Part shown: piece after piece, positions 34,401 to 46,400 of the stretch
Numbering within the stretch: the first letter of the stretch is position 1
How the letters are laid out: each line of letters starts with the position of its first letter
Source: Lytechinus variegatus
Taxonomy: Eukaryota > Echinodermata > Echinoidea > Temnopleuroida > Toxopneustidae
Length of the DNA stretch: 64,000 bases
Reading direction: 5' to 3'
NCBI RefSeq assembly: GCF_018143015.1
Contig: NC_054747.1
Location: 32,271,233 to 32,335,232 of the forward strand
The notes under the pieces: model-generated
Told to the model about the DNA's origin: nothing
The model's input: the letters and a program-made list of their open reading frames with translations, nothing else
Databases searched by the model: none
Translations under genes and position numbers: made by a program

Positions 34401-37400
34401 TCCAGAGCGAAGATATGTTCATTTTGAAGATCTTGACCTCGATTGCCATCGTGAATTTATTTCCCCTCTCAGTTTACATAGGCTTTATTTCATTTCCCTA
34501 TCACTCTAATAGAAACATGTCTTTTATAATTTATTTTAACTAGAGTTTGATGGGTCAAAGAGGAATGATAAAAGGTAAGTGGAAGGAATCAAATAGTTTG
34601 TTGATCATACAGTACATACAAATACACACTCCAAGCCAACACCAACACTAACATTTTATATGAATGAAATGCCCCAACCTATCTACTGTATGTTCATCAA
34701 CCCGAACCCAATATTTTGCACAGGCACATCCTCGACTACATCCCACATGCACAATTCACAAACGCACACACACATCCACTCACAAAATCTTAGAAACTAC
34801 CTCGTACCCTCTCTCTCACACATTTTCGCACAGTTCATGCACTCTCATATGCCCACTCAATCATACACACCCATCCTGGTATTTCAATACCCTCTCTCCT
34901 GAACACCCTCAACTGAACATAAACACACACTTAACACTCACACTCGCACGTCTCACACCCACACCCTGAACACACAGCCTCACATTTACATACCCCTACT
35001 CACCTTACTCTCTTTCTACATGTTTTTCGACATGTTTTTATTAAAGATATCATTCAAATAAACAAACAAGCGAGCGCAACATCACACTCACTCACCCACA
35101 CGCATACGCACACACCCTTAACCCCTAAACCCTCTCGGAAAACTCATACCGAATACCAACCCCAAAACACTTTTATATAGTTCACAATATAATGCCACCC
35201 ACAGAACCAAACGAACATAACCTTAACAAACAGGCCAGTAATACACAGGCGTTCGATTCCAACATTCAGGCACCAATTTTTACTGAGGTACGTATGAAAA
35301 AGAGAAAGAAAATGATAAGAATGATGAGTTCAATTCAGTCATTGTGTATTTTTCTTAATTCTTGTACTCAATACGTAAAAACCGGTTCAGATATCTGATC
35401 ATATATACTGATATTTAATGACAGATTTTCAGCTCTATTCAATTAAAGTTAACTGGTTTACCACGACACATTGGATTTATTATTTTGTTGCCTTCTATTC
35501 TGTTCTAATCATTTGTTCGAAAAATATAATACGTTATGTGATTCTTTTAGTTTTAGGTTAAGTACACTAGCTACCACTTTACATATATACAGTGCGTATC
35601 AAAAAAAAGTTTACACTTAGAAAAAATCCTGTAAAATTATATATTTGTAATATCCTGAAGATTTTTCCTCATTTTAACATTGGTACAGATCCATTTAAGC
35701 AAATGACGATATAACTGTCGAAAAATATTTCCGCTTGAGTGAGCACCACTTACTTTTGGAAAGTTAGTGAAAAATGATTTGCGCAGAACTTGGAAATATT
35801 TATGCGAATAAAAGTAGACCTTAATCATGAAGAACAGGTGTTATTTAGCTAGTAAAATTGATTTGATGTTATCTTTTGCCTTTTTAAACTTGTTTCCTTG
35901 CCCAAAGCACTTCAAAGTGTGCATTGCGCCCCACCTTACCCCCGCACACCGAGGCTATCTTGACGATATTTGCTTTACACTGAGCTGTGATTTACATGAA
36001 ATGGCTAAGGCTTCATTTTCATTTTATTAACCATTGTCAAGATTGGGAAAAGTGTGGAGGAAACAAGTATCAAATTAAAAATGAAATGTAAACCCACTTT
36101 AATGACACAAACTTAGTGAAAAATGCTGGAGATGTCTGATATAAACTTAAGTTCAGATTTAGGTATGTCTTCAGATCAAGCTGGCACACAAAAGTGTAAA
36201 GGTTGTGTTTACTAAGTGTTGAAATTTCAATTTGGGTGGCAAAATTGTTACAAAATGCTGGAATGTATCCGATTTATTTCAATCGACTAAAAGTTCAAGG
36301 GAAATGAATGAGAAATGTTTCGCAGGGTAAGTTTGATTTCGCCCTTTCCCCTTGACACAGCGTGAAAACGAGCATTTCTGCGCAAACAGATTTCTGCGAG
36401 CTTTACAAAAATGGACAGTGCTCACTCAAGTGTAACATTCTGTCAAAACTTTTACTTTCATTTGATAGATGAGACCCAAACCCAAGATTATATGTGAAAA
36501 AAATACCCACATGTTGTATATTTTTTTATTGCCAGTGCTTTTTCAAAGTGTAAACTTTTTTTGATACGCACTGTATATTAACAAGACCTTGCTTTGTTAT
36601 CATCAAGTTCTGTCGTTTTGAGTATATATATATATATGTTTGTGTGTGTGTGTGTGTGTGGATGTGTGTGTTTGGGTGTCTGTCTGTCTGTTTGTGTGTG
36701 TGGGGGTGGGTGTGGAGAGAGACATAAAGAAATTGAGATGGAGATATTATATTTCTACCATGGAATGCCTTGAAATTGCTTTAAAGAAACTATTTGGTAT
36801 TTTATGTGTTGAGACTACGAAATGAAATGGACTAATCATTCTTTTTCTACAGAGTGGAAGAAAATAAACCATTGGAGGTGAATGACAACGTGGCTTACGA
36901 GATGGTTCGAAGCGGTGATGGAGGTAACAAGTCATTCTAGATATTGTAATTCAATTTTATTAACGTATTATTTCGATTTTAAGCCCTACATTTCCGAGAT
37001 CATATTCTCAAAATCTGTTTTTAAACACACTATTTTGTTTTACTCCTACCAAATTGTACTTCAACACATCCTGATAATTACTCGCTCATAAACTCTGGTC
37101 AGTGAGTAATTTAATTCAAATTAAAACGTAATCTGAGGAATATCTTGTTAATTCCTAATCATGAAGGCCAAAATAGATATTCTAAAATACTTTTGTTTTG
37201 TGTATTTTTTTCTTGTGTCGAATCTAATACAAAATAATTGTTTGAGTTGCATGAATTCATGTCCAATGTAGCATATTAATTTCAAATTCTCCGGAAGTAT
37301 TGAACATCTCGTGGACGGTCATTGTATATCATCAAATACTGATCTTGCTTTTGATTTGATTTATTGCTTGAATTTAACCTTTCAAGTATGTTAATAAGTT

Positions 37401-40400
37401 TACTTAAAAATATGCATGTTTCTCCCCCCCCCCCCCCAGAAAATGTAGCATACACAGCGTTAAAACTCGATTCATCCCACTCCTTCGTCATTGCTCGTGA
37501 AAACGTGACATTCTTCACGAGACTTGGCCCGATTGGACGGGGTGACTTCGGCGTGGTATGGAAGGGAGACCTCTGCTCAAAACAAGACCACCTCGACGTT
37601 GCTATCAGGCAAATACCAGGTGATTGCGTCATTTGCATGCAACCATGACAGAAATCCAAACTATCTTGAAAATGTCATGCTTAATTTGTCATCTAAATAA
37701 AAATTTAATTTCATTATTACCTAATGATTGTAGGATGTCAATCTAAATATGTAGATTGGAAAGCACACCACTACAAATCAAATAGTTTTTATGCGGCTGG
37801 CCTCCCCTACATTTTAATTCAATCAACAATGCTACCATGGGAAGGATGGGGGGGGGGAGTGCCTCGTTTTGAAGAAGCATATTATTTCGATTTTTACTTT
37901 TGCCTGCCCAGATATTGGTGATGGAAAAGTTCTCCTGACAAGGATTGCCAACATTCGTCACATAGTTTTACAAGCATATATGAATATCCCTACAAAAGCA
38001 CATGTTTTCTGGTTTTAACGGCTTCTTCAATCTACATAATTTACTGCTTTTTTATACTTTAATTCATTTGTACTATATTCATGATATCCTTTGTTTATTT
38101 TATATGTAGATTATTGAAATGTCAATCAGAAGAAAATACATTTTTGTCTCACCTGCATAGCAGAGTGAGACTATTGGCGCCACTCTTCTGACGGCGACGG
38201 TGGCGGCGCCGTCAACACAAATTCTGAACCAAAGGTTAAGTTTTTAAAATGACACCGTTACTTAAAAAGTATATGAACCCAGTTAATGAAACCTAGACAT
38301 AAGGTAAATCAAGTATTACATGTATTAAACATCCAGCCTGAGTTTCATGTCACATGACCAAGGTCAAAACTCATTTAGCGTCAATGAACTTAGACCATGT
38401 TAGCGGAATCAACATAAAAATCTTAACCTAAGGTTAAGTTTTTAAAATGACATCATAACTGAGAAAATATATATACCTAATTCCTGAAACTTTAATATAA
38501 GGTTGACCAAGTATGAACTTTGGCAAAGTTGGGGGTATTTGTTGAAATACCATCACAACTTTAAAGTTTTGTTGGTCTAGTCATAAAACTTAGACATAAG
38601 AGTAATCAAGTATCACCGAACAGCCAGTGCGAATATCAGGTCACATGACTAGGGTCAAAGGTCAATGAAAATTGGTCATGTTGAGGGTATATGTTGAATA
38701 ACCATCCTAACTCTGAAAGTTTATGGATTTGATTCATGAAACTTGGGCATAAGAATAATCGAGTATCACTGAGCATGTGGGTTTCAGGTCACATTATCAA
38801 GATCAAAAGTCATATAAGGTCAATGAACTTTGGCCAAATTAGGGGTATTTGTTGATTGAGAATTAACATTTTAACTTCGAAAGTTTATTGGCCTAGTTCA
38901 TAATAATAGAGGTAGTGATTGGATTGCTATAATACCTTTCAAAGTTTATACTGTAGATACATGTATCTTTTATAAAATGTGGATAACAGGGTAATCAAGT
39001 ATCACTGACAAGTCTTTAATAGGTCGCATGATCAAGGTCAAATGTCATTTATTGTAAATGAACATAGTATTGTATCATTTTATAAATGGTGTTTTCTTAA
39101 TAATTATTTTATAGTAGTTTTCAAAGTCAGCACTGCTGCAATATTGAATCGTGTGATGCAGGTGAGACTGCCAGAGGCGCTCCACTTGTTAATTAATTGA
39201 ATGGAACATCCCCATTGCTTTTTTATTGTTTCCCTTTTCTATTCCTGGATCTGTCCTTGCCCAATCTGTTTGAAAATATTAAAATGTGGTGGTTTTTATA
39301 ATCTTAGATCGCGTCACAAATTCATCACAAGTACTTCAAGCGATTGAGGTTCTTTACAGGCTATCGGATCAACCAAATATTACCAAATGTCTCGGTTATT
39401 CTAAAGAACAAGGTATGTGAAATATTTAGATAATGTAGACATTAAAAAAAATGTTTAAAAGTCAGTGAAAGGTATCATTTAAAATATTTGTAAAAATCAG
39501 TATCATCAGAGATTTTGTAGTTAACCCTATCTAGGCCGGGGGGAGGGTTCTCGGAGCCCCCCCCCCCCCCCTCAACGGATCACGCAATATTTTCGTCGCG
39601 CGAAATTTTTTGACCGCGCAACTCGCTGACTTTTTACTTTCAAGTCTTGTGCAACTTTTGAGACCAACTTTGCGTCATCCGGGTACGTGGTTCCAAAATT
39701 ACGCAACATTATATAAGTGCATATCAGACCGAAAATTGCTCAAAAACGTGATTTCGTGTACAAAGTCAGTGCAGCCTTATTTCGTTTTCGGATCAACGAA
39801 CCAAAACTCCTCAAAAAAAGTTTGAAAATCTTATCTTGATCGATAATTTCTCCTCGGTTTTAGTAAATATCAATGGGTAATTAATATCAATAAATATAAC
39901 ATTTAATTGTCTTTTATGATACCCTACATGATATGATTATGGTTCGCATGGAGGTGCAGTGCCTTGAAATGTGGGGCAAGGGAAAAAATTCAGAAGCTGC
40001 AAAATGACACAATATCGGCAAGGCAAATTTCGTGGGGTTTTTTAGTAACCGGTATAGTGCTTGTTTGCCTCTTACCCCTTCAAAGGCACCCCATCGAGCG
40101 AGAGTTGGCAAAGTGCATTCTAAAGGGCAAAATGTCCCCAAGAGATAGGAAGAGAGGTGGTGGTGATGAGGTCTTCTCACCCCTCATTTGGCAACCTGGA
40201 ACTCAATGAAACAGTTCAAATAATTCTCCAAATTTCAAGCACAATCCGATGGTTTACTAGAAAATGGTCATTGAGTCTACCTTTCTCTAACGATCTACTA
40301 TTCATATAGGTAGTATTCTCTATGAGTTCATCTCAGGGGGTACACTACTTACCCATCTACAGACTTCAGGGGTGCAATCTCAACCTACGTACAGTAATCT

Positions 40401-43400
40401 CAAACCAAACGGTGTTCGTATTGAGGAGGATACCCTACTTAACTTGGCTTGGCAGGTTGCTAAAGGAATGCTCTTCCTTGCTTCTAAGAAGGTAATTTCT
40501 TTTGATGATATCTTTTTATAAACGAAATAAGGAAACACACGAGAAAGAGTTTGTTAGCCTTTCAAACTCGTGACATTATGAACGTTTTGAATATTTAAAT
40601 ATTTAGTTCATGCATGATTGTATCGCTCGAGCTTTACTGGCAAAGTGATTATTCAGGAGTCCCGATAGAAAATTCAAGTGTAGGGTACCCCATATCCTAA
40701 TAAATATTTCTAGTAGGGCCTAGCCATCCTCTCCTTGGGTTGCAGACCCCCCCCCTCGACGCTTTACGCGATATTTCCGAAACGCGAAAAGAAATCACCT
40801 CAGAATTTTATGATTTATTTTTTTGGAGTTTTGAGACAAAATTTGCGACATACAGGTCTAGCATCGCGACGCCACGTGACTTTTTACGAGACAATGTCAA
40901 AATGGCTTATTATTATACTTTGTGTACAAGGTCAATGGGAAATTAAATTCATAAAAGGGGGAATATTTTTGTTTTGTAATTGGTCTGCTTAAATAATCTA
41001 TGGTTTAATTAAGTTCTTTAATAGTCCGTAATAATTTCCATTGAAAAAAAACAACAGTTTAAAACAAAGAAAGTCTAAAAAAATACGAAATACATAAGGA
41101 AAAAATTGGCTTTCGCAATTTTTCTTTCGGAAACTTTTGAATTAGAGAGAAAATTTGAAGTGAAACTTGGTGTTAAAATTTGCCAATAATGTTTTTCACG
41201 AATAGATTTGCATATTCTATTCATAATAAATTAAATATATATTTTTCAGATTTTGTTTTATACTGGCTCGTAGTTTACGTGGCAAAGAATGTGCGTGTCA
41301 ATTTTTTTTTGCGCGAACGGCGGCCAAGATCAGAGGGGCATAGGGTCCTCAATAGCAGAGTTATTCTAGGGTTAATACATCTGCGACTGAAAATTACTTT
41401 TAAAAGTATTATTGATCATACAATTTGAATAGGAGCGGTTTACCTTCTTTTCTATCAACCAATGGAGAGAAAAGAAGATAGATTTATCTATTTGCAACAA
41501 AGATCCACATACACAAAAAAATCCCTAATGATTTCATAGATTAAGCTACATTGGCTGATTTTCCTTTATTTTTTCTTGAGATCACCCACGGAGCTCTCTG
41601 TGCTCACAATGTCTTGCTGGGAGAAAGAAAGCAATGCAAGATATCAGATTATGGACTTTCTTCATCGTTCTTTGGTGACGTAGCTGTAAGTATGATCGTT
41701 TTGCCTAACAATAATAAATGTTATATGTTTAGGCACTGGCGGATCCGTGGGGGAGGGCTGCCGGCCCGTGCCCCCCCCCCTTGAGAAGCAAGATTAAAAT
41801 TTGTAATGTAAAATGCCATTAAAACTATAGTGCCCCCCCCCCTTGGAAGTGAATCCCTTGTTATTGTTTTTTTTTGCTTGCTTGCCAACTTTTTTTTCGG
41901 GGACGAAATATCATTAATTTTTGGTTAAAAACCTTTTTTTTGGGGGGGGGGCTGTTGCACCCACAAATGTAATAACGCCCACAAATGTAATAACGCCCAC
42001 AAATGTAATAACACTTTACCCACAAATGTAATAACGCCCACAAATGTAATAACACTTTACCCACAAATGTAATAATTTTTGATCGCCCACAAATGTAATA
42101 ATGACTTTACCCACAAATGTAATAAATTTGAAGGGATTTGTGGCGAATCCGTTCTAAACTAAAATCCTATAGTAATGCGTTCATATAGCACAAAAGTGCA
42201 GTCTTTTTTCAGACCGGGTTAATAAAACATCAAAGTACAAGTCCAAAGTTTTTCTTCCAGACCCGGATGTTTCAAAAATTATAATATAGATCCAAAGTCT
42301 TTTTTCCAGACCCGGTTGTTTAAAAAATATAATAAAAGTCCAAAGTCTTTTTTTCCAGACCCGGTTGTTTAAAAAAAATGTTATGTAAGTCCAAATTCTT
42401 TTTTTCCAGACCGGGTTAATAAAACATCAAAGTACAAGTCCAAAGTCTTTCTTCCAGACCCGGTTGTTTCAAAAATGATAATATAGATCCAAAGTCTTTT
42501 TTCCAGACCCAGTTGTTTAAAAAATATGATAAAAGTCCAAAGTCTTTTTTTCAGACCCGGTTGTTTAAAAAAATTGTGATATAAGTCCAAAGTCTTTTTT
42601 TCCAGACCCGGTTGTTTAAAAAATTATAATATAAATCCAAAGTCTTTTTTCCAGACCCGGTTGTTTCAAAATTTATAATATAAGTCCAAACTAAGATACG
42701 ATAATGATATTCCTGTGGAAAAAATGGGAATCGAGCTTAGTCTTTTCTCCAGACCCAGTTAATTAAAACTGGTGGAATTAATGTCTTTGTTGTTGTTTCA
42801 ACTTATACGGTGGATATTGTGAATATATGCACTAAGAGTAAATTGAGAATCAAGCATAGTCTTTTCTCCAGACCCAGTTACCTGATATTTAAACATTATG
42901 AATAGCAGTTTAAAAACAGTATAAAGACCCCATAATCTTATCAATGCTGGATATATAGCGTAATCTTTCAGCCCGACCATTTTTTTCTTTAAAAAAAAAC
43001 GCTAATAGTAAGAATTAAAAAAATCAAAGTTTAAGACCAAACAAACCTTCAACCTAAGAACCTGTTTTAAAAGAGGTTTAGAGTGTTGTCTTTATTCCAG
43101 ACCTAAATAGTTACGAAAAAAAATCTTCTAACATAAGACCTTATATTCTTATTCTCTTGGAATAACACGAGTTTTTAAACGTACTCTTTCCTCCAGACCC
43201 GGCTATTTAAAAAAAAAGTAACTGAAAAAAGTTCGAATCTAAGACCAAATTTCCAAAGCCTTTTCACCCAGTAAAAATATGTCTTTTTTTAAATAATACT
43301 ACTACCCCTACAAAACATTGTAATAACGCGTGGGTAAAGCAGACATCCTTTCTCCAGACTTGGTTACTATTTGAAACATAAAATAGTTTTTACAAATATT

Positions 43401-46400
43401 CTAAAACGAATACCCAATAATCTAATTACTGTGGAACAACATGAAGACCGATTGTCGAAGATCGACTTTCCTCCAGACACAATTATTTCAGGAATAAAAA
43501 ATCAATAAAACTCAACCCCAAACAACGAATCTAAGAACCAACAATCTTCCAAATTAAGACCATGCATGTAGAAAAGCACACGTTTAGAGCGTTGTCTTTA
43601 TTCCAGACCCGGTGATTTAAAAATGATTTAAACAATCCTAAAAACAAAAGACTCATATTTTTATTCTTGTGGAATAACACGATTATTATGCTTAGTCTTT
43701 CGTCTGGACCCGGTTATTTAAAAGATAAAGAAATATTGAAAAAAATGACAGCTGAGACAAATCTTCAAAATTAAACCCACTTAAAATGCTTGGGCTTAGA
43801 GTGTTGTCTTTACCCCTCACCGACGTATATTATAACTTTTGAAACGACCGGGTCTGAAAAAAAGACTTTGGACTTGCATTATAATTTTTGAATTAACCGG
43901 GTCTGGAAAAAAGACTTTGGACGTATATTATAATTTTGAAACAACCGGGTCTGGTAAAAAGACTTTGGACGTATATTAAAATTTTGAAAAACCGGGTCTG
44001 GAAAAAGACTTGGACTTGTACTGTAATATTTCATTAACCGGGTCTGGAAAAAAAGACTTTGAACTTTTGTGCTATATGAACGCATTACTATAGGATATTA
44101 GTTTAGAACGAATTCGCCAAAAATCACTTCAAATTTATTACATTTGTAGGTAAAGTCATTATTACATTTGTGGGTAAAGTGCATTATTACATTTGTGGGT
44201 AAAGTGTTATTACATTTGTGGGCGTTATTACATTTGTGGGTAAAGTGTTATTACATTTGTGGGCGATCAAAAATTATTACATTTGTGGGTAAAGTGTTAT
44301 TACATTTGTGGGCGTTATTACATTTGTGGGTAAAGTGTTATTACATTTGTGGGCGTTATTACATTTGTGGGCGATTATTACATTTGTGGGTGTAACAGGG
44401 GCTTATAAAATTTTCGTCGGAAAAATGTGCCCACCCCTTAAATTTTTCTTGATCCGCCCCTGGTTTTAGGTTTAAATGCTTTAAGCTCTTCTATTTTTTA
44501 AGATAAATGCTAAAATCTGATAACGGAGCTGAGACCTGAAAACTCGAGACTTGTGACTTCTTTCCAAGCCTGCAGCCTTACCAGTCTTTCAATACCTATT
44601 ACATTAACTTTACAGTGCGTATAAAAAAAATGGGACAGTTTTGAAAAGTCTATAAAAAAATTGTTTCAAATTATGATATCTATATTTTGATGTTAATCAA
44701 TGTTAATGTTTGCTCTGAAATCTTATCTTTGAAATGCAATTTAAAAAATAAATTTTGTTCATGCTTGAGCGAACAAGAGACGTTTTTGTGGGGGGTTAAA
44801 AAAGAGGCTTGCGCAAGAATGGCGGAATATGAGTAATATGATGAACAGACTTCTTGATTATCAGCAAACCTCCTCTTAACCTGTGCCATATTTTTCGAAT
44901 TATGCTGTCAAACTTTATTGAAGAATTTATTTATTTACTTATTTTTTTTTTCATTTAAACTTCTTTTAACTTTGAATTTTCCTTCATAAGTAAGAAAAGG
45001 AGACTTCTTGTAAACCAAAGCAAGAAGATTTGCATTATTAATTGGGAAAACTTGAAATTATTTAAATCCTTTTATTATGTGAAGCACGTTATGCTATGGT
45101 ACCTATAAAAGACATGAATCCACTTTTCAAGGGGTTACTGATCCCTTCACCAAGTTTAAATATATGCTTGACAGGATAATCAGGAAGGGATTCATGTCTT
45201 TCAATGACAAAGGTGTATTGAGTCAACTTTGAAGGCGCTAGATATGGAAGATCGGGTAAAATTTATTAAAAAGTTGTGAAAAAGCGAAGCGAGCACGCAA
45301 ATATTCCCACTTTTTTATTAAAATATCAAATTTTGTGATTTCGACATAATATTCAGAAAGTAATATCATATTTTACTTTCTATTTTTCCTTTTATTTCCT
45401 TGGCACTTTTTTTTCTTGGTCATGATTTTTTTTTCGGGGGCATCCCCGAGCCTCCGCCCATCTGTTTAGCACTGTTCAAAAGGCACCATAACCTTTGTAG
45501 CACACACTGAAAGGATTTGAAAAAAATACACGCTCTTCCATACTTCGGTTGAAAACAAAATTGTTCTTTTTGCGTAAAGAAGGAATACTCAAAAGCTAAA
45601 AGAGAACATATGAAAAAGAAACAACAACAGAACAATTCAAGCAAATAAAAAGGTTTGAAAATGAATTTTGACCGCATAATTTTGGCAAAATTATGGCAAA
45701 GATAATGCAAAGGTTAAGAGGAAGTCTGCTGATTAGCAAGAAGTCCGATCATCATATTTATCATTTTATGCCAATTTGGCGCAAGCCTCGTTTTTGAACC
45801 CAGACAAAAACATTCCGTGTTCGCTCATGCATGAACGAAACTAATTTTTAATGGCATTTAAAAGATAAGACCTAAGAGCACCTAATAACAACAAAATATA
45901 GACATCATAATTTGAAACAAAAATTTTACAGACTTTTCAAATCTGTCCCGTTTTTTATACGCACTGTATATTGTAATTTATAATCGTTTGAAGTATCGCG
46001 TTCATGCGATTATATGCAATTTGTACACCGTCCCAGAAACCTACAAGATGGAGTTCACCAGAAACCATGGCAACGGGTGATCAAACTACAGAAGGAGACA
46101 TCTGGTCTTTTGGTATCGTATTGTGGGAAATTGTCACACTAGGTAAGAAATGATGTTCCAGAAGCTACGAGTGCACTGTGAGAAACTTTTTACTTAAAAC
46201 AAGATTCCAGCAGCAGAGTCTTGAGAACACTTGAAATTTTACTGCATTGTATAATCTTAGATACATTTAAGTAAAATTAGAGAAAATTGGTATCTGGTGA
46301 ATGTAACCTTACAAATCTGTTGTAATAAAACTTTTCTCTTTTTTCTTTAAACAGACCTGTTCTGTAAAATTGTAAAAAAAAATATTTCCTGTCATACCTA

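Noticed and set aside
44168-44395. Open frame repeating HLWVKCYYICGR
   Set aside because: It is a direct translation of the acatttgtgggtaaagtg sub-repeat.
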